From assembly GCA_016630905.1 (NCBI GenBank), contig WBMQ01000014.1, forward strand, positions 930,001-994,000: 64,000 bases of DNA, read 5' to 3'. Of the stretch, positions 11,301 to 22,477 are shown in pieces (the first letter of the stretch is position 1; every line of letters starts with the position of its first letter). The stretch comes from Capillidium heterosporum (taxonomy: Eukaryota; Entomophthoromycota; Entomophthoromycetes; Entomophthorales; Capillidiaceae). A model generated the notes under the pieces. That model worked only from the letters and a program-made list of their open reading frames with translations. It had not been told where the DNA came from and did no database searches. The translations under genes were made by a program, and so were the position numbers.

Positions 11301-13425
11301 CCCATTTACTTAAAACATTTATTGAAAGCCAAGGTAATAGAGTACATCATTCAAGAGATGAACATAGTGCTCTCCTCTTAACATGAATTTCTATCCATAT
11401 AACAAGAGAAAGGCATACTACCAAATTATTTATATTATAGTACCTAGTCTACCTTATATTGCCTTTCAACGCAACTATTCAATATTATCACCTCAAATAA
11501 CTACTACATCCAAGTAGCAGCCAATAATTCACTATAATGGAAATATGTTTAAAGCATAAGCTATATCTGAATATATAATGAATCTATTATAATCTCTATA
11601 TTAAAAGTACCTCACAATAACACTAAAACTACTCAACTAAAACATACAAATTGCTTCTATCAACCGATATTTATACCTTACCATTACTTTCTCTTTCTAA
11701 GTACACACTATACAAATACAAACCTAACAAGATTTAGTTCAACTCTTTGAAGATGATAGATATGGTGCAAGTATTCAAAGCTCTACAAAAAGCCATTACT
11801 CAGCAATCTACATCTAGAAATCTAGATGCTTGTAATGCCTACTGTCTGCACCACACGACATCAAACTTTTTTCATCAAACAGCTAGGCCATCAAAGCTTT
11901 TGGCTTAGCGAACACGTGTGCTCAACAAAAGTCAAGTAGAGTTAAAACGTATCAGCTCAGCATCGATGGCACCATCGTTTGAACCGCCAAAACCAAAACC
12001 AATTCACAGCCATCTCAAACCATTTTCCCACATGGATGCCACATGGTTAAGGTGGTAGGCCAATTTGCCAGCGTCACTTTTATATCAGGTACAAAATATC
12101 GCTATCAAAATCAAAGGGTTTGTAGAATGAGTTATCAAATTGTAAAGTCCAAACCTTGTAGTACAATTTCAAGAATCCAATCGAGCTTCTTAAAATTTAG
12201 TCAACCATATCCTATAATCGATGCCATGTGCACAAACTTTCAAATCTTTACCTGAAAACTTTAGTCAACTACGCTTGTAAAGACTTTGAACCAAGAACTT
12301 GAAATTTACCAAATAATAACCTTTAAAGTACCCACGCCTTCCAAAACCAATTTATGGTTGGCTTCAACTATACCACCAGCCTTATCTATGAACAGGCCAG
12401 ATGGTTATAAATAATTCTCTAGGCCTTGGGACCCATCAGGAATTCTTTCAAAAACCGAATACCTTGTCTAATCGGCTAGATATGGTAGCCATCCCTGAAG
12501 TATATCGGGATAATGGTATCCACCTTCCACAAGCAGTAGTTGTACGTCTACCTTTTATAAGTTCCTATAGATCCTAGTAACTATAGAAGGAGTGAACCTT
12601 GTGTTTCAAAAGTCTGGTTCAATATCTACATTTTGGATGAGATTATTAAAACAAATAGACATTCTGAAAACATTTATATACCCTTTAGCAGCGAATTCTT
12701 GATGTTTTTTACCTCGTCAACCAACTTTCTGCTGTTCAAGTTCATGTCACTTTAGATCAATGTTACCTATAGCCCCTTACAAGCCTAAATTTCATCAGAC
12801 GTCTGCCATTTTCGACTGTCACAGCCCTATTGTTGCACCAATTCTAACTTATAATTGGATAGGACATTGCTAAATTTAACTTTTAGCAACATTAATTGGC
12901 AAGTCAGCTTTTATGGAAAAGTACATTAGCTATCGATGTAATTGAGCTGGTGGCGGGCCGACATCGCCAATACTATTAATTTCCCAGCCTTTATCGCTAC
13001 ACGACTGCAATTTCAACTTTACAAATGTCATTTCTGAGCTTTCGTAACCAACTTTCCAGATTTCAATCATTTTCTCCAAAAAGTTTTCACCTAGACAGTT
13101 CTGAGTTCCGGATAAGTAGGCCCATTGTGTGACATTTTGTAGAGTTTAGTTACAGGTATAATGTGCATCCATCCCAACTGATTATGAACACTGCAGCTCA
13201 CCAATTTCTCAGCTCCGCTCAATTTCACTGATAAGCTTCCCAGATTCTCTTCCATTAGCTGTTTGGAATAACTTTGATAGCCTTACCAAGCATAAAGTGA
13301 TTTAAAGTTTGGGCGAATGGGATCACTTTGATTTAACTCGACTTCAGCTAAATTATAAATTGGTCCTTAACCAAACATGGAACCCAAATCGGTCAAGTCT
13401 AGGCATAGAGTATCCACAAAGAGAG
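8393..13425. other. Long AT-rich spacer between divergent PHO89 genes
   Basis: About 5 kb between divergently oriented PHO89 genes. The frames 9380-9640 and 12043-12255 are short, lack family resemblance and look like chance. A CACGTG hexamer lies at 11913-11918, but 1.6 kb from the nearest start. No transposon coding sequence or RNA gene recognised. Confidence 0.5.
8452..8459 (-). promoter_or_regulatory. TATA box of PHO89 copy 2
   Basis: TATAAAAG on the minus strand about 60 bp upstream of the ATG at 8392, at the same spacing as in copy 1. Confidence 0.5.
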
Positions 13426-13433
13426 TATATAAA
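13426..13433 (+). promoter_or_regulatory. TATA box of PHO89 copy 3
   Basis: TATATAAA 83 bp upstream of the ATG at 13516. It lies inside the non-ATG upstream extension of the frame, which supports starting the protein at 13516 and not further upstream. Confidence 0.55.
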
Positions 13434-13515
13434 CTGGACTTGTAACCCCTCATCACCCTCATCAAATTTTTTAATTTCAAGTTCTAATTCAACTTCACCT
13501 TCAAACTCAACTCAA

Positions 13516-15030
13516 ATGGAACCTGGTGATTATTTGTGGATCTTAGTGGTAGGTATCATCGTCGCTGCCATCGACGCCTACGGTATTGGTGCTAACGACG
13601 TCGCCAACTCTTTCGCCACTTCCGTTTCCTCCGGCTCTCTTACCTTGAAACAAGCTTGCTGCATCGCTGTCTTTACCGAATTTCTGGGTGCCTTCCTCCT
13701 CGGTTCCAACACCGCCCAAACTATCAAAGATGGTATCATCAAGATCGACGCCTTCGCAGGAAAACCCGAATTACTTATGTTTGCTATGTTGTGTGCTTTA
13801 ATTGGATCATCCAGTTGGGTATTGTTCGCTACCCGTATGGGCTGGCCAGTATCTACTACGCACTCCATCGTCGGTGCCATCATCGGTGTTGGTATCTCTG
13901 GTTTCGGTGCTAGTATCGTCACCTGGACCTGGGCTGGTATCGGTCAGATTATCGCCTCCTGGTTCATCTCCCCTGCCCTCGCTGGTATCATCGCCGTTAT
14001 TGTCTTCTTACCCATAAAGTTCTTCATCTTGGGTAAGGAGGACTCCTTCAGACGTGGTCTCATTGCCATCCCCATCATTTTCTTCATCACCGCTGTCATT
14101 GATTTGTACTTCATCATCGAGAAGGGCATCAAGTCGCGTAACCACTTATCGGACGGTGCTACCGCTGGTTTGATTCTCGGCATCTCAGTTGCCATCGCCT
14201 TATTCTGTCAGTTCTTCTTTGTCACTTGGTTGAAGCGTCGTGTCGTTGGCAAGGAGGATATCCGCTTCTACCACATGTTCGTCATCCCCTTCCTCTCCAA
14301 GCGCCCCGAACGTGTCGAGCCTGAAGTCAAAGTCGGGGAGGCCGACATGGGTATCGATGTCGAATCTGGCAACCAGATCAAGCCCAGCATCTGGGCCAAG
14401 GCTAAGGGTGCCCTCATGCACGGGATCAACAAGGACGTTACTAATCTGAAGAACGAGAAGCTACGTGCCATCCACGACTCTGCCACCCAGTATGACGACA
14501 ACACCGAGTACATGTTCTCTTTCCTACAGGTCATCACCGCCTCTTTGGCTTCCTTTGCCCACGGCTCCAACGACGTAGCCAACGCTGTAGGTCCCATCTC
14601 CACCATTGTCTACATCTACGAGAACGCCCGTGTTGATGTCGGTGGTAAGACCCCCATCCCCCTCTGGATCTTGGCTTTCGGTGGTCTCTTCATCGATATC
14701 GGTCTAGTTACCTACGGTTACAATATCATGAGGTCGTTGGGTAACAAGATCACTTACCACTCTCCATCCCGTGGTTTCACTATGGAGCTGGCTGCCAGTA
14801 TCTCGGTATTGACCGCCTCCGGTTTGGGCTGGCCCGTCTCCACTACTCACTGCATTACCGGCTCCACCGCTGCTGTAGGTTTGTGTAACGGTAACGCCTC
14901 CTCTGTTAACTGGAGGATGTTGGCCTGGTGCATGTTCTCGTGGATTCTGACCCTGCCAGTTGCTGGTTGCCTAGCTGGTCTACTGTTCGCTTTCGGTACT
15001 AGATCTCCATCGTTTACCGCTAACATCTAA
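13516..15030 (+). CDS. PHO89: PHO89-type Na+/phosphate symporter, copy 3
   Basis: Intact 504-residue PiT-family symporter. The open frame reaches back to 13309, but that extension begins with TTG, is Ser/Asn-rich and unlike the paralogs, and contains the TATA box; the ATG at 13516 (MEPGDYLWIL) gives a protein colinear with copies 1 and 2. Both signatures are present, GANDVANSFATSV and GSNDVANAVGPISTI. It is more diverged than copies 1 and 2 are from each other, notably in the loop (about residues 240-330), and has a strong C-ending codon preference (GCC, ATC, GTC) suggesting high expression. It is divergently oriented from the tandem pair across a 5-kb spacer. No introns. Confidence 0.95.
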   Translation: MEPGDYLWILVVGIIVAAIDAYGIGANDVANSFATSVSSGSLTLKQACCIAVFTEFLGAFLLGSNTAQTIKDGIIKIDAFAGKPELLMFAMLCALIGSSSWVLFATRMGWPVSTTHSIVGAIIGVGISGFGASIVTWTWAGIGQIIASWFISPALAGIIAVIVFLPIKFFILGKEDSFRRGLIAIPIIFFITAVIDLYFIIEKGIKSRNHLSDGATAGLILGISVAIALFCQFFFVTWLKRRVVGKEDIRFYHMFVIPFLSKRPERVEPEVKVGEADMGIDVESGNQIKPSIWAKAKGALMHGINKDVTNLKNEKLRAIHDSATQYDDNTEYMFSFLQVITASLASFAHGSNDVANAVGPISTIVYIYENARVDVGGKTPIPLWILAFGGLFIDIGLVTYGYNIMRSLGNKITYHSPSRGFTMELAASISVLTASGLGWPVSTTHCITGSTAAVGLCNGNASSVNWRMLAWCMFSWILTLPVAGCLAGLLFAFGTRSPSFTANI

Positions 15031-15977
15031 TCCCTTGTTTTACCTTTTTTAAATAGATACCAAAATAAATATTAATTATATCCTTCTATCTTATACTGTT
15101 GGTACAAATATAAAAACACAATATAAGGATACTTTATATGTATACATAGTTTACTATTTTGAAACCTGAGAACTGGCGATCATCATTTAGATCACTTTGT
15201 TAGCCATAACCAAGACTTTTTGACTGCTAGCCTTTATAGCAACTGCAAAGAAATACAACCAACAATACAGTTCAATAGTAAATGTAATATCTAAATTTGG
15301 TTCAAAATACCTTGTTATCAATTATAACAACCAAATATATCTCCAAAAAACTATGTATTATCAAACAGTGATGCATCTTTGACTCACAATATTTCTAAAA
15401 TTGGAGCGACCCAGTGAATACTAGCATGTACAACCTTAGCTATCCTATTTAGAATTCTATCCACCATCGAAATGGTCTTACTATAGATTTGAAGGTATGT
15501 TTCTATGCTATAATCAAGCCTAGTAAATCTGTAAATTGCCAACTTTTTTATACATTAGCATATGAAATTAGTGGTCCTAATAGTTGACATATATAATTAG
15601 CTATTCAAATTAATAAATATGTATATATAAGTTATCCCATTTCGATTTTCCTATAGCGTATATATTATTCGAAGCTTTTTCTTGATGATTTTTAAATGGA
15701 AAATATATATACCAATCGTTATGGATGCTAAAATTATATAGTATCATATAAAAGTTGACAGTTCACAGAATTGTTGATTGTGACTATATAGTAAACCAAA
15801 TAAAGTACTTGAAATAGATAAAGGCATCCCTAAAAGTATAAACTACAAATTGAAGCTACAAAACCCAAATTTATTTATATGCTAGGAAAATTCTGCCAGG
15901 CGTTTGTAAACACCATTTACCTATTATTATCTGAGTCAACAAAATTCAAAGAAAATAACTTATACAACAAATCCACT
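15031..15977. other. Convergent spacer, nothing recognised
   Basis: AT-rich 0.95-kb spacer between the 3' ends of PHO89 copy 3 and the SNAPC4-like gene. Only simple AT-rich sequence seen. Confidence 0.5.
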
Positions 15978-18605
15978 TCAACCTTCCAAACTTTCCTCCA
16001 ACTCCGTATCCATCGTATCTAATGTGTCGACCGTACTCAAATCCAAATCCGGATCCAAACCTTCCTTCATTTGAACATCCTCATCCATTGATTTCTTTCT
16101 AAACTTGGTAGCCTGCTTCCTCCGCTTACTTTGTTTAGCCTCTTCTTGAAAGTTATTAACATAGTCCTGCAATTCCTGTTCACTTCCCACCTTGAAGTGT
16201 CCCAAATAATGAGGCCAGGTGAACAAGGAGTTGAAAGTATCCTGCAAATCCTTAAGTGCATCTTCAAACTTAGGGTTGGAGTCAAAGTTGAACGGTGGTT
16301 CGGCGGATTGCAAGTCGGGAATCAAAGTGTCATTATCGTCGTTAATATCGAGATCATGGAGGATTTGTTGGTATAATTTGAGACTGGTAGCTACCGGTGG
16401 CATACCATTTCCATGGTCCATATAGGAGTGGATGGTTTGGTCAGCCAAGGCCCACTTGGGGTCAATGGCCTGGTCGCGCATGGTGAACCCACCACCAGTT
16501 ATAGGGGCCAAGCTGGAAGGGAGGTCGAGTGGCGTCTTGATCTCGCGCATGCGCTTGGTCCGGGGAGTAGCGTAGCAGGTGCTGGGAGTAGGGGTGCCTA
16601 CTGACGCTAAATCGTCAATTGAAAGGTATCGATCGCTATGGAGGGTAGCTTGGCAGGCTGACATCAACGGTGTCGAGTCGAGGTGCGACTCTGATGTCAG
16701 TAACGAAGCGTCACGACTCCGGTATCGACCACGGTTGTCGATCTTGGGGACGTAGTAATAACGGTCGTCAGCATCAGAGTCCTGGTCGGTGGCTTCTAGG
16801 TCGAGATCTTTGAGGAGTAATGTTGATGCCATCTGCTCCAGCACCTCAGGATTGGTAAATAGTTTAGCATGTAAGACACGTGAGTTGGCTAAGGCCTTCC
16901 AACGACGCCAGCACTTGAAAAAAAATAAGAAAGTCAATTACATTGCACAAGTTACCTGATTGTCCGTCCGTTTGAAATGCATCGATACAGTAGCCCACTT
17001 CTTGAGTCCCACTTTGTTGACAACAAAAATGAGTAAAGCATCCTCCTAAAGATAAAAGTCAGGGAGCTTTATAAAAATGAACTTACATATGGGCTAAAAC
17101 AGGTGCCGTTGATGTTGGGATCCAAGACGTTAGTGTACCGTTCACGGCACTGTACGTCTGTCTTACCAGGTACGAAGGCTTGAACTTTGGTCCAGGATAA
17201 GGTATCTAGCTTCTGAATAGCACCAAGCAGTAGCTGAAATTTTAAAGTTAGCTCATGGCAATTTGTGTAGTGTACCTGATCTTCCTGAGCAGTCCAACGA
17301 CCTCGCTTGATACTCGGGTTTATGGCCTTTAAATAACGATGCAAACAGTTGGATGCCCCACGTCTCGGTAGAAATAAGGCAACTGATCCGGACGTTAGAA
17401 GATATAGGGTAAAAAAATTACCTTGTGACCAACTTCGTTCGCCCAACACTTTGACAGCTTCTACTAGGATTCGGTCTTCTTCCTTAGTCCATCGTCTACA
17501 ATCACAGGTCACAAAAAATTAATAAAAATAGTTACCTTCTAAGATGTTTAGGGTTGAGGGTAGATTGATATCTAGTGAAGCATTGGATAGATGTGCGGTT
17601 GGGTGACAGTTCCTCGGCAATCAACTTCCAATTGCATTCGTTGTGCTTAGCCGCCAGCCGTATCAAAGACTTATCCTCCTCAAGTGAAAACGGTTGGGAG
17701 TTAATAAAAGGATGGCGGTAGCACACCCACTTGGTGAAGCATTCGGAAGGGGTACGGTGCGGGACGTACTTGGCTACGTTCTCCCACACGATATCATTCA
17801 TCTTGTCGAGCAGCTCCGCCTTGGAGACCTGCGTAGTCTTTAGGAGCTCCTTCTTAAAGTCGTTGGGCAAAGTGGGATCTCTAAGTAGGTCGTAGAAATT
17901 GTCGGACCAGAGGGTATTTTGGCCTTGATTGATACCGTATCTAAAAGTATAAATAAATCTAGATACTAAACAAGTTACTTTTTTAGGACGGCATTGCAAG
18001 CTATCCTCAGGTTCTCGTAGAAAACTGCCAACTCCAAAACACTAAATTCAACTTTGGCCCATCGTCGAGTAGGTTTTATGAGCGGTGGGTTCTTCATTAG
18101 GTTTATGACATCGGTATTCTCAACTGGGATACGATCATTAGGGTCGACAAAATAAGGAAAGTACTCAAAATTGGCGCTAGCTCGCATCTTGGTATCCTCT
18201 TTGACATCACCAGAAGTGATGATAGCTTCACGTGGTTTCATGGAGCGGCCACGCACGCATTTCAATCGACCAAATTCGTACCTTTTAGAAAAATCGCTGT
18301 AGTCGTGACTCTTATATTGGTTGAACGAAGAAGATTGATTAGTAGCTAAAGATTTCTACGCTTCATTTTAGTAGGAAAGAAAACTTTATTTTGTTTACCC
18401 TTATTGCTTGAACTTTTGATTTGGAAGCTATTATGGTATGGATAGTCTCGTTAATCTTTGCTTGTAACTCTCTGTTGATTTGTAAACTTTTTAGCAGCTG
18501 GTCATAGCTAGGGCTCGATTCTGAAGGTTGTAAAAGCTCTTTTTGGGCGTCATTTAGTTTTGTTGGGGTTGGTGCATCTCCATCTGTTCCTTGTCCTTCT
18601 TTCAT
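15978..18605 (-). CDS. SNAPC4 (SNAP190)-like Myb-repeat protein, eight exons
   Basis: Spliced model: exons 18399-18605, 17979-18310, 17536-17940, 17422-17495, 17276-17382, 17087-17233, 16956-17045 and 15978-16913, totalling 2298 nt (765 residues, in frame). Six introns are 38-42 nt, all GT-AG; the first is 88 nt and its acceptor is the least certain. The protein has a half Myb repeat (DIVWENVAKYVPHRTPSECF) and four full repeats with conserved Trp: FSLEEDKSLIRL, RRWTKEEDRILVEA, RGRWTAQEDQLLL and FSPYEDALLIFV. This 4.5-repeat layout is that of SNAP190, the DNA-binding subunit of the snRNA-promoter complex SNAPc. The N-terminus is coiled-coil-like. Coding-like sequence continues to about 18683 without an ATG, so a small upstream exon is probably missing. 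The acidic C-terminal 300 residues are unassigned. Confidence 0.8.
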
Positions 18606-19534
18606 CTTGAGCTCTAAATTCTTTTGGATCAAAATGCACAATGAATCAGAATATCTAAGGTTTTGAAGCCGAGTTTGCAATTCTATACAAATTTAATCCA
18701 ATAGATTCCGATTATTTTTATCAGAACTATCGCTGTTGGCTACATCTATTTAGCTTAATTTCGCAAGTAATCAAGTTGTATAAACGAAATGTCGCTTTGT
18801 TGTTCTTCAAGATCCAAATAGCTTTTGAAGAGTATTCATCTCTCACTCAGCAAAACCCACAAACTCCAAATACTTTGGTACCCCATCTAGAAGCTTCAAC
18901 TTTGCTTACAACGACTGCATATACTTGTACACTTTTCAGTTTATTTCAAAGCTAGTTCACTATTAGATTGCAAGAAAAATCTAAAGGAAATTGGACGTAT
19001 ATTTGAGTTTAGTATGGTATAATTTAAACACAAACTTACTAGAATTCCATATGCTTTATCTAATGATACAAATTGCTATCAGTTTCGATCCAATCCAACT
19101 TTCCTTACATTGCTGCTAACCTACACCAACAGATTATCAACTAAACTCAACAAACTGTTCAATATCTATTCGACATTTAACTTCAACTTAGGTTAAAAAA
19201 AGTGCCGTAAAGTTCTAAATCGAGAGCCAAATTCAAGATACTCAGTATCAACTCAAACTTGAACTTCAAATCCCTACTACACCTTTCTATAAAAATAACA
19301 CATCCTTTTTACAGTGATCGAATTTAGGCGAAGACAATCTCCTTTCAAAGGACTGATGGAAAGCTATATAACACTTGTGTAGGCTAACTGTAGAAATGTA
19401 ATTGAAATGTATAAAAAGTTATTTCAATGGTCATATCCATATTCGACTTAAAAATATCAAGGTAGCTGAAAAAGTAAGTACTCGAATAACCTAAATTCAA
19501 CTGGTAGGTATAAACTCTCAACAGCTTAAATAAA
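18606..19534. other. Spacer with probable missing 5' exon of the Myb gene
   Basis: The stretch 18606-18683 (minus) is open and coiled-coil-like in frame with the Myb gene and is preceded by an AG acceptor candidate. Beyond it I see only AT-rich sequence. Confidence 0.35.
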
Positions 19535-20050
19535 TTAATTGTCCCCAATCTCGGGATCATCTTCCAAATCAAAGGCAGTATTGGTACCCTCCTCCATAAT
19601 AAATGAGTTCGAATTAGGATTACCATATTCACCATCACTAATCTCTACAATTCCAGGAAGGTGGTCCTTTGGGAGACCTTTGATAGCTTTTGGAACATAT
19701 AAGTTTGAATCAGTCAAAAGTTAAATGTAACTTATACCTATAATAGTCGAGCGACTATTAACGACAAAGATTTCAGTTCTCTTGTCATTGTAGATTTAGA
19801 ATTGTAAGTTTTAGTACTTATAAAAATGTATCCGAGGCTTTTTAGAAACAAATCATCCTGGAATCGGAAGTAAACATGGCTATTACGAAATTGTCACCAG
19901 TTTCAAATAGATGAAACTGATAATTTTACTTAGGATGGCACTATCATTCAAGTCATTTTTAAGTGACTCCTTGCCAGCTCTTTTACGGAAAGTAACCTTG
20001 GGATTGAATTGAGTGAACTTACTGGATTTAGGTAACTCTTTTAGATTCAT
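19535..20050 (-). pseudogene. Broken or unresolved small gene, family unknown
   Basis: Coding-like segments on the minus strand lie in different frames. An ATG at 20050 opens 55 codons (MNLKELPKSSKF). It is followed by FHLFETGDNFVIAMF in a second frame, DDLFLKSLGYIFIST in a third, and TEIFVVNSRST leading via a likely intron near 19685-19740 into AIKGLPKDHLPGIVEISDG and the acidic end DLEDDPEIGDN at 19535. I could not find one set of GT-AG introns joining all segments in frame. It is either a small multi-exon gene carrying indels or a decayed gene. No domain recognised. The final segment (19535-19690) is the most convincing. Confidence 0.4.
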
Positions 20051-22477
20051 TGTTAGCAGTAGAATCTAGTGTAAGTGGAACTGTTGAAAATGTTGGTCGT
20101 TGGATTTTGATATTGGAATAAAAGGCAAAGTTGGTAGAATACTGAGAGATGCTTTTGAAGAATGTTGGATCCAGTACCGTTTGCCTATTTATACTCTAGA
20201 ACTACAACTTCACAAGTCTAAAAGATGCGATTATAATATCATCAGTATAAGTTTATTAAACTAAAATAATTGATTCTTCAGGTTAGCTATCTACACTTTC
20301 AAAATTTTGGTTTCAGATGGCCTCCCGAATAAGGCAATTATTGATCAAGTGGTAAAACCAAACTAGCTTTCTAATATACCTTGGGTAACTAGGGTCCGAT
20401 GAAACTACATCTAAATTCCCAAACTTCCTTACTGGGGCCTTTTGCAGCAATGAAGATTTATTTTAGTTCAATTACTCTAGTTCATGCGTACTTTACCTTA
20501 CAATCCACCAAACTTGGCTAAACTCTACATACCCATCAGTTTTTACAAACTGAATACCAGCTATAATCAACAAACTGTTCTAAATTCACGCAATATCGAA
20601 CTGTAACATAGTTTTTACTATACTAATTGGGTCAATTAAACACAGCATTCCAAGTGCAATGAATCATAAAATTTGTCAAAAGTCCTACTATCAAAATTAA
20701 ATTGAATATAAGCTGGTAAAATCCATACTTTTACTTATGGACTAAATATACTATGTTCAGTATATTAAAAGTTCAAAATTTTAATAACACAGTGAAGATT
20801 TTTAAAAGTTAAGCTGTGAGGGAAGGGATAGACAAGTAGCTGGCATTAAGGGTAGTCACATTTTTACAAACCACCTAAAATCACCAATGTTTTATTAACA
20901 AAAGCAAACTGATCGCATCTACAAAAAGGACAATTCTTGCAAACTTATCAAAACTGGTAACATCTAAGGTATGGAGAAAGGGATAGACGAAAGGCAGTCA
21001 TACTTCCATACACTTGCCTAGTATAACTAGGGCAACAACCTAATAGATTTACTAATAAATTGAATAGCAGGTTGCTTTAGTCGCAGGCCTAGGTTAGTTA
21101 GTAATAAAAGTTTGAAGTTTACGTAAAGCTGGAAATGGAATCGAAGTGTAAAGTGTAAATTGATATTGATCAACGCCTAGGCAAATATTTGCATCCCAAA
21201 ATCCATTTTAGATAAGTTTACTAATATTTTCATATACTCCAAAAGGTTTTACAGCAAAACTTGTTAAACCGTACCCAGTTTTTTAGGTGATGTAAGGGCG
21301 AAAGCCAGATATGCTAAGTTCAGAAATAGTATATTGAATTGAGCATGTATCAATATTTTTCTATTACTAAAGTCAACTGTAGTCCCATCTATTGATTAGG
21401 AATGAACCACTATCAACTTTGGGCAGTCAAACCTCCGCTTATAAATTGCAAAAAATTTTACAACTAAAATGATAGATGGATTCCCTGTTTTCGAGACAAA
21501 GTGATAGATCATTTAGCATTTGTAAAGGGATACAATGCTATATGGAGCTATAAAAAACTGTAGAGCAAAGGTAATGGTATAGCCTAAATATTTTGATGGA
21601 GTAGAATGTCGTTGGTATCAATATTTTTTTGGTTCAATTTTGTAGTTGGATTGGAGCCGGCTATTCCTACCAAAGTTTTGCCATCAACAGATTTTAAATT
21701 AGAGATCTAGCTAAATAGGAAGTTAGCAACTGATCCCATAGAGCTAGTGTAAATGGATCAGGTACTCTTGGTCCAATCAACTTTATCTTCAAGAACAGTC
21801 GAGGTAGACAGTCGAAGTTCTCTTGAGGACAAAATCTAGGTGTACTTCCAAATTTCAAATTAATCATCTTATATTTGGATGTTAAGCTTGAGTTATCACG
21901 TAGTTAATTTAGAACTAAAGTATCTATATTTTACTACTGCTTTCTAGACTTTATCGAAACTTGAATTCTATTCCAAGTAAAGCAGCATCAGATGGATTCG
22001 ACCTTTATTTTCAATTTTGCTACTATTGTTGCGCTTCATACTTTCATTCGCTTGGATATTCGTATTTATATTTGTACCAACACCAATTACATATTCCTTA
22101 TCGAATATACCTAGATTCCAAGCCTATAGTAGGCAGCTTTGTATTTATAAACAGCAGCTTCTAAAACTGATATAAAGCTACATTAAACTTAAACCTCGAT
22201 GTACAGGGGGCTCTCGTTTACCTAATAAGTAAAAGCATAGAATAGACTAAAAGACCAACCTTCCCTTTCTTAACTTTTCAAGGTACCAAGTCGTATATGC
22301 TGAAAAAAGCTGTATATCTAAAAATACAATGATAATATATAATGTACAAATATAAGAAAAAGAAGCTGAACTTTAGTAAATTTTTAAAAGAAAATACGAA
22401 CACCCCATCCCTCTATATCTTTCAACTTGATAAATGAAACGAAAACTTTTTCAACATAAACCTACTCAAAATTGGCA
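20051..22477. other. Spacer with inverted units of the dispersed repeat
   Basis: No gene seen. On the minus strand, 20815-21005 resembles the repeat family around the sulfate permeases (shared AGGGATAGAC and AAAGGGATAGACG cores and a GATCAGTTTG segment). The remainder is unremarkable AT-rich DNA. Confidence 0.4.
20815..21005 (-). repeat. Inverted units of the dispersed repeat
   Basis: Read on the minus strand, two adjacent copies show the GTCTATCCCTTTC core and a segment like the GATCAGTAGCAGTTTT end of the unit at 28050-28200. They lie downstream of SUL copy 1, in opposite orientation to the other clusters. Confidence 0.35.

Noticed and set aside
11913-11918. CACGTG as a Pho4 binding site for PHO89 copy 3
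   Set aside because: Single site 1.6 kb from the start; no cluster near either promoter.
13309-13515. 69-residue N-terminal extension of PHO89 copy 3
   Set aside because: Begins with TTG, contains the TATA box, and is absent from both paralogs.
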